Source: an uncultured Devosia sp. (GTDB taxonomy: Bacteria; Pseudomonadota; Alphaproteobacteria; Rhizobiales; Devosiaceae). From it: 64,000 nucleotides of DNA. Below, in pieces: positions 41,639-52,011 of the stretch (the stretch's first letter is position 1; every line of letters begins with the position of its first letter). The position numbers were made by a program, and so were the translations under genes. The notes beneath the pieces are model-generated. The model ran no database searches. It worked only from the letters and a program-made list of their open reading frames with translations, and had not been told where the DNA came from. Location of the stretch: positions 1 to 64,000 of the forward strand of contig NZ_CAJXJS010000006.1 in the NCBI RefSeq assembly GCF_913055165.1, in the 5' to 3' direction.

Positions 41639-44242
41639 TTAGAACGGCACGTCTTCGGACTTGGTCGCTTTCTTCGCCGGAGCCTTTTTGGCCGTTGCCT
41701 TTTTGGCAGCCGGTTTCTTTGCCGCGGCTTTCTTGACCGGCGCCTTCTTCTTTCCGCCGGTTGCTTCGGCGCGCGCTGCAATCAGGGCGATCGCCTGTTC
41801 CAGCGTCACATCTTCCGGCTTCAGATCCTTCGGCAATGTCGCGTTGACCTTGCCCTGGTTGACATAGGGTCCGTAGCGGCCGGAACGCACGGTTATCGGT
41901 CCGCCGTCATGCTCGAACGTCTGAATAGCGGCCACCGCCGCGCCACGTCCCCCACGACCGCCACCGGCCGCCTTCTGCGCGATAAGGTCGACGGCGCGGT
42001 TGAGACCAACGGTGAACACCTCTTCCACATCCGGAAGATTGGCATATTTGCCGTCATGCAGCAGGAACGGACCATAACGCCCGATGCCTGCCGAAATGGG
42101 CAGACCGGTTTCTGGATGCAGCCCCACCTCGCGCGGCAATGACAACAGTTGCAGCGCCTTTTCCAAGGTCAGGCTGGCGGCTTCCCAGCCCTTGGGCAGC
42201 GACGACCGCTTGGGTTCCTTGCCGTCACCCAATTGCACATAAGGCCCGAAACGGCCGGATTTGAGGAAAACTTCTTCGCCGCTTTCCGGATCCGTGCCGA
42301 GCACGCCATCGCCCGCCGCCGCCTCCGACGATTGGCCCGTGGCCGCGTCCGAAAGCTGCATCGTATGCTTGCACTCGGGATAGTTCGAGCAACCAATGAA
42401 TGCACCGAACTTGCCAAGTTTCAGCGACAGCGTACCTGTGCCGCAAGTCGGGCACTTGCGTGGATCGGTTCCGTCTTCGCGCGCGGGGAAGATGTGGTCG
42501 GCCAGCATGTCGTTGAGGGCATCGAGCACCTCAGAGACGCGCAAATCCTTGATCTCCTCGGTCGCAACCGTGAAGTCCCGCCAGAAATCGCGTAGCAGAA
42601 CCTTGTAGTCAAGTTCGCCAGCCGAAACCTGATCGAGCTGCTCTTCCAGATGTGCCGTGAAGCCATATTCGACATAGCGCGAAAAGAAGCTCTCGAGGAA
42701 CGAGGTCACGATGCGTCCGCGATCCTCTGGATGCAGCGCCCTGCCCTCAAGCTTCACATAATTGCGGTCCTTCAGCGTCGCCAGCGTCGCCGCATAGGTG
42801 GACGGGCGGCCGATGCCGAGCTCTTCCATCTTCTTGATCAGGCTCGCCTCGGTATAACGCGCCGGTGGCTGCGTGAAATGCTGCTCGATCTCGACCTTTT
42901 CCAGCTTCGGTTTGTCGCCGACAGTCAGGGGCGGCAGCTCACGACCATCCTCGTCGTCCTCATCGCCATCGGTCTTGGCCTCAACACCATAAAGCGTGAG
43001 AAAACCCGGGAAGGTCACGACTGAGCCCGTTGCCCGCAGCGTCACCGCGCGGCCCGGCACGTTGACGGCGATATCGACACTTGTGCGGTCTATCTCTGCC
43101 GAGGCCATCTGGCTGGCGAGGGTACGCTTCCATATCAGCCCATAGAGCTTGGCCTGATCCGCATCAAGACTGAGGCTTTCCGGCCGCTTGAACATGTCTG
43201 TCGGGCGGATCGCTTCGTGCGCTTCCTGCGCATTTTTGGCTTTGGTCTGATAGATCCGTGCCTTTTCCGGCAGGTACTTCTCGCCGAAATATTTCCCGAT
43301 CACCGAGCGGGCCATGGCGATACCCTCGGGCGCCATTTGAACCGCATCGGTTCGCATATAGGTGATTAGCCCATCCTCGTAGAGACGCTGGGCGATCTGC
43401 ATGGTTCGGCTGGGCGATAGGCCCAGGCGCGAAGACGCATCCTGCTGCAGGCTCGAAGTCGTGAAAGGCGCATAGGGGTTGCGCTTGGTCGGCTTCTTTT
43501 CGACATTGGCGACATTGAACTGTCCGCCCTCGATCAGCGCCTTGAGCGCTTGGGCATCCTCGCCAGTCTTGATATCCAGCTTGTCGGTCTTCTTGCCGTC
43601 CACGGCAAACAGGCGCGCCAGGAAGCTCTTGCCGCCTTGCGCCAGCTGCGCCTCGACCGACCAGTATTCGTCGGGCCGGAATTTTTCGATTTCGCGTTCG
43701 CGATCCGAAACCAGCCGCAGCGCCACGGACTGAACACGACCAGCCGAGCGAGAGCCAGGCAACTTGCGCCACAGAATGGGGGACAGAGTGAAGCCGACGA
43801 GATAGTCGAGCGCCCGGCGTGCCAGATAGGCGTCCACCAGGGGCATGTCGATGTCACGCGGCCTGGCCATGGCCGCCGTCACAGCGTCCTTGGTAATGGC
43901 GTTGAACACCACGCGCTGCACCGAAGTATCCTTCTTCAGCGCCTTTTTGGCCCTGAGCACGTCCAGGATATGCCAGGAAATCGCCTCGCCCTCGCGATCC
44001 GGGTCGGTCGCCAGGATAAGGCCATCCGCCCCCTTCAGGGCCGTGGCTATGTCGGAGATGCGCTTTTTTGCCGCCGTATCGACTTCCCAGGACATGGCGA
44101 AATCTTCGTCCGGCCGCACCGAACCGTCCTTGGCCGGCAGGTCGCGGACATGGCCGAAACTGGCCAGGACCTCATAGTCCTTGCCCAGATATTTGTTGAT
44201 TGTCTTGGCCTTGGCCGGACTTTCAACGACGACGACCTTCAT
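41639..44242 (-). CDS. topA: DNA topoisomerase I
   Basis: MKVVVVESPAKAKTINKYLG, ATDPDREGEAISWH, ITYMRTDAVQ, CPTCGTGTLSLKLGKFGAFIGCSNYPEC; Lys/Ala tail. Confidence 0.97.
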   Translation of the reverse strand: MKVVVVESPAKAKTINKYLGKDYEVLASFGHVRDLPAKDGSVRPDEDFAMSWEVDTAAKKRISDIATALKGADGLILATDPDREGEAISWHILDVLRAKKALKKDTSVQRVVFNAITKDAVTAAMARPRDIDMPLVDAYLARRALDYLVGFTLSPILWRKLPGSRSAGRVQSVALRLVSDREREIEKFRPDEYWSVEAQLAQGGKSFLARLFAVDGKKTDKLDIKTGEDAQALKALIEGGQFNVANVEKKPTKRNPYAPFTTSSLQQDASSRLGLSPSRTMQIAQRLYEDGLITYMRTDAVQMAPEGIAMARSVIGKYFGEKYLPEKARIYQTKAKNAQEAHEAIRPTDMFKRPESLSLDADQAKLYGLIWKRTLASQMASAEIDRTSVDIAVNVPGRAVTLRATGSVVTFPGFLTLYGVEAKTDGDEDDEDGRELPPLTVGDKPKLEKVEIEQHFTQPPARYTEASLIKKMEELGIGRPSTYAATLATLKDRNYVKLEGRALHPEDRGRIVTSFLESFFSRYVEYGFTAHLEEQLDQVSAGELDYKVLLRDFWRDFTVATEEIKDLRVSEVLDALNDMLADHIFPAREDGTDPRKCPTCGTGTLSLKLGKFGAFIGCSNYPECKHTMQLSDAATGQSSEAAAGDGVLGTDPESGEEVFLKSGRFGPYVQLGDGKEPKRSSLPKGWEAASLTLEKALQLLSLPREVGLHPETGLPISAGIGRYGPFLLHDGKYANLPDVEEVFTVGLNRAVDLIAQKAAGGGRGGRGAAVAAIQTFEHDGGPITVRSGRYGPYVNQGKVNATLPKDLKPEDVTLEQAIALIAARAEATGGKKKAPVKKAAAKKPAAKKATAKKAPAKKATKSEDVPF

Positions 44243-44500
44243 GGATCTTGGTTCCGCAACTGCTGCTCAAAGAGCGCGCAACATGGTGAAGCCCGTAGCC
44301 GGTGTCAACGGGGAGACCGGACGGTGGCGTTTTCACTTCATCGGCATTTGCCGATAGAGGGCTTGCGCGCGGCCTTCCATACATGCTCAGATGATGCAGC
44401 GCGTCCTGCGCCCCGGTTCAATACCATCATGCCTGATCGAGCCGCGTTTGCCTGTGCAACGATGCGCAATTGCGGCCGGGTCAATCGAGGAGGAAATCCA

Positions 44501-45526
44501 ATGCAATATCGCAACCTGGGCAATAGCGGTGCCGTCGTGTCCCATCTGTGCCTCGGCACAATGACCTTCGGCGCAGAGTCCGACGAGGCGACCTCTCATG
44601 CGCTCATGGATGCCTATGTCGACGCCGGAGGCAATTTCCTCGACACTGCGGACGTTTACTCTGCAGGCGTATCCGAGGAGATTGTCGGCCGCTGGCTCAA
44701 GACCAAAAAACTGCGGGACCTGGTTATCGCCACAAAAGGCCGCTTTCCCATGGGGGATGGGCCCAATCACATCGGCCTTTCGCGCAAGCACCTGTCCGAA
44801 GCACTTGAAGCCTCGCTGCGCCGCCTTGGCGTGGAGCAGATCGACCTCTATCAGATGCACGCCTTCGATGCGCTGACGCCGATCGAGGAAACGCTGCGTT
44901 TCCTCGACGACGCGACCAGCTCGGGCAAGATCGCCTATTACGGCTTTTCCAACTTCCTTGGTTGGCAGCTCACCAAGGCCGTCTGGATCGCCAGGATGCA
45001 GGGCTTTGCCCCTCCGGTAACCTTGCAACCACAGTACAATCTGCTTGTCCGCGACATTGAGCACGAAATCGTTCCGGCCTGCCAGGACGCCAATATGGGC
45101 CTCTTGCCCTGGTCGCCGCTGGGGGGCGGCTGGCTCTCGGGCAAATACAAGCGCGACCAGATACCCACCGGGGCCAGCCGCCTTGGCGAAAATCCCAAGC
45201 GTGGCATGGAAGCCTATGAAGCGCGCAATGCGAAATCCAGCACTTGGGACATCATTGGTGCGGTTGAAGATATCGCGAAATCCCGCGGCATCAGCATGGC
45301 ACAGGTCGCACTGGCCTGGACGTCCGCACAGCCGGCTGTAACCTCCGTGATCCTGGGTGTCCGTACGTCCGAACAGCTCAAGGACAATCTCGGTGCCGCC
45401 AGCCTCGTCCTCAGCACCGAGGAACTGCAGCGGCTCGATGCCGTCAGCAAGCCCGAAATGGACGACTACCCCTATGGCACCGGCGGCATCGGCCAGCGTC
45501 ACCGCAGGATCGAAGGCGGCCGCTAG
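44501..45526 (+). CDS. Aldo/keto reductase
   Basis: MQYRNLGNSGAVVSHLCLGTMTFG, FLDTADVYSAGVSEEIVG, YYGFSNFLGWQL. Confidence 0.93.
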   Translation: MQYRNLGNSGAVVSHLCLGTMTFGAESDEATSHALMDAYVDAGGNFLDTADVYSAGVSEEIVGRWLKTKKLRDLVIATKGRFPMGDGPNHIGLSRKHLSEALEASLRRLGVEQIDLYQMHAFDALTPIEETLRFLDDATSSGKIAYYGFSNFLGWQLTKAVWIARMQGFAPPVTLQPQYNLLVRDIEHEIVPACQDANMGLLPWSPLGGGWLSGKYKRDQIPTGASRLGENPKRGMEAYEARNAKSSTWDIIGAVEDIAKSRGISMAQVALAWTSAQPAVTSVILGVRTSEQLKDNLGAASLVLSTEELQRLDAVSKPEMDDYPYGTGGIGQRHRRIEGGR

Positions 45527-45592
45527 CCAAATCCCGGTCTCGCTGGCAATCGCAGCGGGACCGCATTCACACTTGCCCACGACCCGGCAGAA

Positions 45593-46630
45593 ATGGTGTC
45601 TATGGGCGCAATGACCGACCTCACCGCCTCGCTGATTCCCGATTTCGACCTTGCCTCCCGCAACACGCTGGCGTTGCAGGCACGATCCCGCTTTGGGTTC
45701 GTCCTTGAGGACGCAGATCAGCTCCCTGCCCTGTTCGACTATGCCAGCAGCGAAGCGCTCGCAGTTCGCCTGCTGGGCGGCGGCAGCAATGTCGTTCTGG
45801 CGCCAGGGTTTGATGGTATCACCGCGCTGATTGCCTCCCGCGGCCGCAGGATTGTCGACGAGACCGCCACCCATACCCTTGTCGAAGCCGCCGCCGGCGA
45901 GAACTGGCATGACCTCGTCGCCTGGACAGTTGAACAGGGGCTGGGTGGTCTTGAAAATCTTGCCCTGATCCCCGGCACGACCGGCGCCGCCCCGGTACAG
46001 AATATTGGCGCCTACGGATCCGAGCTGGCCAACAGCTTCCACTCCCTGGACGCTTTTGACCGGCGGACCGGCAAGATGACCGTTTTTGGTCTCCAAGCGT
46101 GCGCCTTCGCCTATCGCGATAGCGTCTTCAAGCACGAGCCTGATCGCTATGTGGTCACCAAGATCCGGCTGGCGCTGCCCAAGGCTTGGCGGCCCAATCT
46201 GGGTTTTGCCGGCCTGGCGGAGTTATCCGGTGCAGGCGATCTCTCACCACGCGTCGTCATGGAGCGGGTGATCGCCCTGCGCACCAGCAAGTTACCGGAC
46301 TGGCGTGTGACCCCCAATGCCGGTTCCTTCTTCCACAATCCGGTCGTGGCCGCGGACATCGCGGCGCAAATCCTGGAAGAGGACACCTCCGCCCCCAGCT
46401 ATCCCCAAGCCGACGGTCGGACCAAGCTGTCTGCCGGTTGGCTCATCGAAAAAAGCGGCCTCAAGGGATACAGAATGGGCCCGGTCGGCGTATCGGAACG
46501 CCACGCCCTGGTTCTGGTCAATTACGGTGGGGCCCAACAGTCGCACATTGCCGCGCTTGCCAGCCATATCAGGCAAACCGTTCAATCCCGTTTCGGTATC
46601 ATCCTGACCCCTGAACCGATCTTCTGCTGA
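45593..46630 (+). CDS. murB: UDP-N-acetylmuramate dehydrogenase, E. coli-like (type I) MurB
   Basis: LGGGSNVVLAPGFDG, GLENLALIPGTTGAAPVQNIGAYG, YRDSVFKHE, PNAGSFFHNPVV, AGWLIEKSGLKG. Confidence 0.92.
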   Translation: MVSMGAMTDLTASLIPDFDLASRNTLALQARSRFGFVLEDADQLPALFDYASSEALAVRLLGGGSNVVLAPGFDGITALIASRGRRIVDETATHTLVEAAAGENWHDLVAWTVEQGLGGLENLALIPGTTGAAPVQNIGAYGSELANSFHSLDAFDRRTGKMTVFGLQACAFAYRDSVFKHEPDRYVVTKIRLALPKAWRPNLGFAGLAELSGAGDLSPRVVMERVIALRTSKLPDWRVTPNAGSFFHNPVVAADIAAQILEEDTSAPSYPQADGRTKLSAGWLIEKSGLKGYRMGPVGVSERHALVLVNYGGAQQSHIAALASHIRQTVQSRFGIILTPEPIFC

Positions 46631-46675
46631 GAGCAGACGGCCCCGGGCGCACGGGATCGACCGGCCAAACGGCTC

Positions 46676-47806
46676 TCAATCGTGGCGAAGCGCCACCAAC
46701 TGCCCGCTCGACCATTCGACCTTCCCGCCGATGTCGAGCTCGAGCAACAGGATCTGCATCACATGGGGCGCTATGCCGGTCTGGACGATCAGCTCGTCTA
46801 CTTCGATGGGTGTGGAACTCAGCGCATTGAGTAGGCGCGCCCGCTCATCCGCTACAGGCTCGCTGTCCACTGAATCATCTGCAGGAGGCTCCCATTCCGG
46901 ATCGAACAAGACATGCCGGGCCGGATCGGCGCTGCTCACCACCTCAATGATATCGGCAGCATTGGTAACCAGCCGGCCCCCCTGCTGGATCAGTAAGTTT
47001 CCGCCCTCGGCGCGCGGATCGAGCGGCGAGCCGGGAACCGCGAACACGTCCCGGTTCTGTTCGAGGGCGAGCCTGGCGGTGATCAGCGAACCGGATCGCT
47101 TTGCCGCCTCCACGACCACCACACCCAGCGACAGGCCAGACACCAGCCGGTTGCGCCTGGGAAAGTCACGCGCTCGTGGCTCCCAGCCCAGGGGCATCTC
47201 CGTCAACAAGGCGCCGCCATTGTCGAGAATGTCATGCGCCAGTGGAATGTTCTCATTGGGGTAGATGCAGTCGAAGCCCCCCGCCAGCACCGCTATGGTG
47301 CCCGTTGGCAGGCTCGCGCGATGCGCGGCAGTGTCGATCCCCCGGGCCAGTCCGGAAACCACCGTAAACCCTGCCGCACCTAAATCTGCGGCAAGCATGC
47401 GGGTCATTTTCACCCCAGCCGTGGAAGCGTTACGCGCGCCCACAATGCCCACCGTCCGGTGCCAGTCCAGCCCCTCGCCACCGGCCAGGCTGATCAAGGG
47501 TGGTGCCCCTGGAATCAACCCCAAATGCCGGGGATATGCAGGTTCGCCCTGGGCCACCAATCGCGCCCCATAGCGTGCAAGACCGGCAATTTCGTCTTCA
47601 GCGCGAGCCTGACTGATCGCTGTCATCGGACGCCCGGCCTTGGCGCTGAGGGCAGGCAAAGCCTCCAGCGCGGCTTCAGCCGAACCGAAACGTTTAAGCA
47701 GCTGCCGGAACGTGACAGGCCCGATATTGTCGGTGCGGATCAGCCGAAGCCAGGCGATGCGTTGGGCGGGCGTCAGTTCGGTTGTCATGCCCGCCGCCTG
47801 CATCAT
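46676..47806 (-). CDS. dprA: DNA-processing protein DprA
   Basis: [59 protein letters not shown]. Confidence 0.95.
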   Translation of the reverse strand: MMQAAGMTTELTPAQRIAWLRLIRTDNIGPVTFRQLLKRFGSAEAALEALPALSAKAGRPMTAISQARAEDEIAGLARYGARLVAQGEPAYPRHLGLIPGAPPLISLAGGEGLDWHRTVGIVGARNASTAGVKMTRMLAADLGAAGFTVVSGLARGIDTAAHRASLPTGTIAVLAGGFDCIYPNENIPLAHDILDNGGALLTEMPLGWEPRARDFPRRNRLVSGLSLGVVVVEAAKRSGSLITARLALEQNRDVFAVPGSPLDPRAEGGNLLIQQGGRLVTNAADIIEVVSSADPARHVLFDPEWEPPADDSVDSEPVADERARLLNALSSTPIEVDELIVQTGIAPHVMQILLLELDIGGKVEWSSGQLVALRHD

Positions 47807-48417
47807 CCGGCCTTCTTGCCGGCGCCGATGGTGGGTTCGGTTCCCTTGAGAAGTCGGCCAATATTCTCCCGGTGCTGGAAGAACAACAGCAGCGCCAATC
47901 CACTCACGACCAGTGCGAGGCGCTCACCGCTGAAGACATAAGCGAAGATTGGGGCGGTCGCGGCGGCCGTCAGCGCCGCAAGGGACGAGATATTGCGGGT
48001 GAAGGCTATCAGCAGCCACACGCCGCAGAAAATCAGCCCGGCCGGCCAGGACAAGGCCAGTAGCGAGCCGATCATCACGGCAACACCTTTGCCACCCTTG
48101 AAACCGAGCCAGGCAGGAAAGCAGTGTCCAAGAAACGCCCCCAAAGCCGCGACCCGCGCGGCATCCTCACCCCAGAAGTAACGGGCGATGAGGATGGGCG
48201 CCACTGCCTTGAGCGCATCCAGCACCAGCGTCGCGGCGGCCACAGGTCTGTTGCCCGTGCGCAGCACATTGGTGGCGCCGATATTGCCCGAACCGATGGA
48301 ACGGATGTCGCCAAGGCCGGCCGCCCGGGTCAGGATCAGACCGAACGGAATCGATCCGGATAGATAGCCGATGACAGCGGCAAAGATGATCGGAAGAATT
48401 TCGGCGGGCACGAACAA
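47803..48417 (-). CDS. plsY: Acyl-phosphate glycerol-3-phosphate acyltransferase
   Basis: [54 protein letters not shown]. Confidence 0.95.
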   Translation of the reverse strand: MFVPAEILPIIFAAVIGYLSGSIPFGLILTRAAGLGDIRSIGSGNIGATNVLRTGNRPVAAATLVLDALKAVAPILIARYFWGEDAARVAALGAFLGHCFPAWLGFKGGKGVAVMIGSLLALSWPAGLIFCGVWLLIAFTRNISSLAALTAAATAPIFAYVFSGERLALVVSGLALLLFFQHRENIGRLLKGTEPTIGAGKKAG

Positions 48418-48569
48418 TCCCCTCCTTGTGACGTTCCTGCAAGGTCTAGCCTTTCGGCGCCCATCGTCACAAGAGGGACGCGCCGTTTGCGCACCATCGC
48501 CCTTATCCTCAGGTTTGGCAAAGCCGCCCCGATCCCCTACATAGAGGGCAATTCTCCAGAACAGTATTC

Positions 48570-50849
48570 ATGGCAAAAACTCCAAAATTCAAGAACACGT
48601 CAGGCCCGAAACGCCCGCGATTGCCCGTTGCCGAGCGTCTGCCGACGCGCGAGCAATTGCTTGAGGCGCTTGCTCAGGAAGACAATATCAAGGGCAAGCG
48701 CGATCTGGCCAAGGTGTTTGGCATTCGCGGCGATCTCAGGCGTCCTTTCAAGGCCATGCTGGCCGAATTGGAGGGCGAAGGCGTTATCACGCGTACGCGC
48801 AAGGCCCTGCGCCGCACGGCCGTCCTGCCCCACGTCACCGTACTTGACATTCCCGGCGACGCCGACCCGGATGATCTCCACGCCTTCCCCGCGCAGTGGA
48901 ACCCTGAGGAAGGCGAGATGCCGCGCGTACGCGTCCTGATCGGCTCCCACGCTCGGGTGGTACCGGCCCCTGGCGATCGCATCCTCGCCCGTATCGATGC
49001 AGGCGAAGACGCCATCCCCGACTACACGGCCAGGCCGATGAAGGTGTTGGACAAACCCCGCCGGGCCCATATTGGCATCGTCCGCAGGGACGAGGACGGC
49101 GCTCGACTCATCCCGGTTGACCGCAAGCAGAAAGAGATGCGCATCGCCCTGGGCGATCTGGGTGACGCCGGCGACGGCGATCTGGTCGAGGTCGAGGTTA
49201 AGTTTTCCGGCCGTTTGATGATTCCCCGTGCCCGGGTCACCAAGGTAGTAGGCAATCCGCATTCGGAAGGCGCAGTCTCCCTCATCGCCATCCACAATCT
49301 CGAGATTCCGCATGTCTTCCCGCAGAGCGTGCTGCGCGAGGCCGAGGAAGCAAAGGAAGCGACCCTCAGGGGCCGCGAGGACTGGCGGGACCTGCCGCTG
49401 ATCACCATCGACCCGGCCGACGCCAAGGACCACGACGACGCTGTCCATGCCGCACCGGACGAGGACGAGAAAAACCAGGGTGGCTATGTGGTCACCGTCG
49501 CCATCGCGGACGTGGCCGCCTATGTGCGCCCCGGCACCGCCCTTGATCGCGAGGCCTATCTTCGCGGCAACTCGGTCTACTTCCCCGACCGCGTCGTGCC
49601 CATGCTGCCCGAGCGCATCTCCAACGAACTGTGCTCGCTCAAACAAGGTGAACCCCGTGCCGCACTCGCGGTACGCATGGTGCTGGGTGCCGATGGCCGT
49701 AAGAAAAGCCACAGCTTCCACCGGGTACTCATGCGATCGGCGGCCAAGCTGAGCTACCAGCAAGCCCAGGCCGTCATTGACGGCAACCCCGACGATCAGA
49801 CCGGTCCGCTGCTTGAGCCGATTCTGAAGCCCCTTTGGGCTGCATATGCCGCGATGAGCAAGGCGCGCGACCAACGTGGCCCGCTCGAGCTGGACCTTCC
49901 GGAGCGCAAGATCCTGCTCGACGAAAAAGGCATGGTCCGCGACATCCATATCCCCGAGCGGCTTGATGCCCATCGGCTCATCGAGGAAATGATGATTGCG
50001 GCCAACGTCGCGGCCGCCGAGACGCTGGAGCAAAAGCGTACCGAACTGCTCTACCGCGTCCACGACGAGCCTTCGTCCGAAAAATTGCAGGCCTTGCGCG
50101 ACTTCCTCGGCTCGCTCGACATCGCAGTCAAAAAGTCTGACAGCGTCCGCGCCTCCGACTTCAATGGCATTCTCGGCCAGGCCCGCAAGGCCGGCAATAT
50201 CGAGCAGGTCAGCGAAATGGTGCTCCGCTCACAGGCCCAGGCCGAATATGCGGCCGAAAACTATGGCCATTTCGGCCTCAACCTGGATCGTTACGCCCAT
50301 TTCACCTCGCCTATCCGCCGCTATGCCGATCTTATCGTACATCGCGCCCTGATCCGGGCCCTTAGCCTCGGCGACGATGGCCTGACTGACCAAGAAGCGG
50401 CCAAGCTCCCCGGCGTCGCCCAGCACATTTCGGCCACCGAGCGCCGCGCAATGCTGGCCGAGCGCGAAACATCGGACCGCTTGCTGGCCCAGTTCCTGGC
50501 CGAGCGCGTCGGCGCCCGCTTCATGGGCCGGATTTCCGGCATCACCCGGTCGGGCCTGTTTATCCGCCTGCTTGAAACAGGCGCCGATGGCTTCATCCCC
50601 GCTTCGACCCTGGGTCAGGATTACTATCGCTTCGTGGAAGAGCGGCAGGCTATGATTGGCGAGCGCAGCGGTGAAACCTTTACCTTGGGGGACCGTGTTG
50701 AGGTCCGGCTGCTCGAAGCCGCGCCGGTAGCCGGCGCGTTACGGTTTGAGCTGCTTTCCGAAGGTAAGCGTGGCAATCCGCCACCTTCAAGACGGCCGCG
50801 AAAAGGCCCATCTAGGAGCTTCGGTCCAAAGGGCCGGAGAAAGAGGTAG
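48570..50849 (+). CDS. rnr: Ribonuclease R
   Basis: DPADAKDHDDAVHA, RNB domain, ARFMGRISGITRSGLFIRL S1 domain, basic C-tail. Confidence 0.96.
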   Translation: MAKTPKFKNTSGPKRPRLPVAERLPTREQLLEALAQEDNIKGKRDLAKVFGIRGDLRRPFKAMLAELEGEGVITRTRKALRRTAVLPHVTVLDIPGDADPDDLHAFPAQWNPEEGEMPRVRVLIGSHARVVPAPGDRILARIDAGEDAIPDYTARPMKVLDKPRRAHIGIVRRDEDGARLIPVDRKQKEMRIALGDLGDAGDGDLVEVEVKFSGRLMIPRARVTKVVGNPHSEGAVSLIAIHNLEIPHVFPQSVLREAEEAKEATLRGREDWRDLPLITIDPADAKDHDDAVHAAPDEDEKNQGGYVVTVAIADVAAYVRPGTALDREAYLRGNSVYFPDRVVPMLPERISNELCSLKQGEPRAALAVRMVLGADGRKKSHSFHRVLMRSAAKLSYQQAQAVIDGNPDDQTGPLLEPILKPLWAAYAAMSKARDQRGPLELDLPERKILLDEKGMVRDIHIPERLDAHRLIEEMMIAANVAAAETLEQKRTELLYRVHDEPSSEKLQALRDFLGSLDIAVKKSDSVRASDFNGILGQARKAGNIEQVSEMVLRSQAQAEYAAENYGHFGLNLDRYAHFTSPIRRYADLIVHRALIRALSLGDDGLTDQEAAKLPGVAQHISATERRAMLAERETSDRLLAQFLAERVGARFMGRISGITRSGLFIRLLETGADGFIPASTLGQDYYRFVEERQAMIGERSGETFTLGDRVEVRLLEAAPVAGALRFELLSEGKRGNPPPSRRPRKGPSRSFGPKGRRKR

Positions 50850-50852
50850 CTG

Positions 50853-51248
50853 ATGACCGATCAGATTCGCGCACTCGATGAGCGCAGCGTTCCCCAGGCC
50901 ATGTGGCGCGGTGCGATGTGCCGTTGCCCGCATTGCGGCCAGGGCAAGATGTTTCGCGCCTATCTCAAGACCGCTGATCAGTGCGATGTCTGCGGCGAGG
51001 AACTCAGCCACCACCGCGCTGACGACTTTCCACCCTACATCGCCATAACTATCGTGGGGCACATCATCATCTTCCTGATGCTGCATTTGGACATGACCTA
51101 TCATGTCCAGCCCATCACTTACGTCGTGACCATGATACCCTTGGCCATTGTTCTGCCGCTCGCAATGCTGCCCTCGATCAAGGGGGCCATCGTCGGCCTG
51201 CAATGGGCAAATCGCATGTACGAATTCGGAACCGGCCAGCGCGACTGA
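50853..51248 (+). CDS. DUF983 domain-containing protein
   Basis: AMCRCPHCGQGKMFRAYLKTADQCDVCGEELSHHRADDFPPYIAI, two TMs. Confidence 0.9.
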   Translation: MTDQIRALDERSVPQAMWRGAMCRCPHCGQGKMFRAYLKTADQCDVCGEELSHHRADDFPPYIAITIVGHIIIFLMLHLDMTYHVQPITYVVTMIPLAIVLPLAMLPSIKGAIVGLQWANRMYEFGTGQRD

Positions 51249-51399
51249 CCCCGCACGTCAACCTCCGCTGGCCCGCAATCCGGGCGCCCTGACAGGGTAC
51301 GGTTATCGACTTGACATCTAGCCGCAAATCCGTAGTTTGCGCGCAAATTCCGGCGCTGCCCCGTCCGCGGCGCCTTTCGCTTTGTGAAGGACTCAAGAA

Positions 51400-51567
51400 A
51401 TGGCCAAGGCCGCCACCATCAAGATCAAGCTCGTCTCGTCGGCCGATACCGGCTTTTTCTACGTGACCAAGAAGAATGCCCGTACCCAGACCGAGAAGCT
51501 GGCGTTCAAGAAGTACGACCCGGTCGTGCGCAAGCATGTCGAATTCAAGGAAGCCAAGATCAAGTAA
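51400..51567 (+). CDS. rpmG: 50S ribosomal protein L33
   Basis: Manual translation: [55 protein letters not shown] (55 aa; below ORF track cut-off). Confidence 0.97.
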   Translation: MAKAATIKIKLVSSADTGFFYVTKKNARTQTEKLAFKKYDPVVRKHVEFKEAKIK

Positions 51568-51592
51568 TCTTGCTTTCCAGCCAAAATGAACA

Positions 51593-51616
51593 AACCCCCG
51601 CAAGTGATTGCGGGGG
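51593..51616 (+). terminator. Intrinsic terminator of rpmG
   Basis: aacccccgcaagtgattgcgggggtt followed by ttgtttt. Confidence 0.85.
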
Positions 51617-51736
51617 TTTTGTTTTGGTCGCCAGGCTGCGCATGCTTGCGTCCCCACTCCTCACACAAGCGCCTTCTGGCCGATGCACAAGGAATGGGGC
51701 GTCACTGCGTCCACAGGTGACTGCGCACAACATATC

Positions 51737-51886
51737 CCACTCTGAATAGAAAGAGTGGCTGGTCCGGAGCGGCATGTCGAAGAGGCCACTCTGTCCGCGT
51801 CCGGACCAACCGCCCTACGGAACTCAGGAGTTGCGGCGGACCTGAGATGGGCCGTAGGGAGCAGAGGGTATTGGGATTTGTCCCAA
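51737..51886. ncRNA. Candidate structured non-coding RNA (strand unresolved)
   Basis: Consecutive hairpins: ccactct-N8-agagtgg (51737-51758); ggtccggagcgg...ccgcgtccggacc (51761-51807); ccctacgg..ctcagg...cctgag..ccgtaggg (51813-51859); ttggga-tttg-tcccaa (51871-51886). Confidence 0.4.
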
Positions 51887-52011
51887 GACCATCTGTAGCA
51901 AACCTAATCCCAACCCCGGCAAAGGCCAAGCGAATCCATCGCGCAACGGCGGGCAACCGTTTGTTAACTAAAACAAATAACCCTAATGCGCGGCAATTTA
52001 GGAAACCACGG

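Noticed and set aside
43550-44500. Long N-terminal extension of the aldo/keto reductase ORF
   Set aside because: Antisense to topA; the real start with GGAGG SD is at 44501.
44387-46135. 582-aa minus-strand ORF
   Set aside because: Antisense to the clear aldo/keto reductase and murB genes.
51178-51956. Minus-strand ORFs 51178..51657 and 51702..51956 around rpmG
   Set aside because: Overlap rpmG, its terminator and the hairpin region; no protein-like conservation recognisable, probably spurious.
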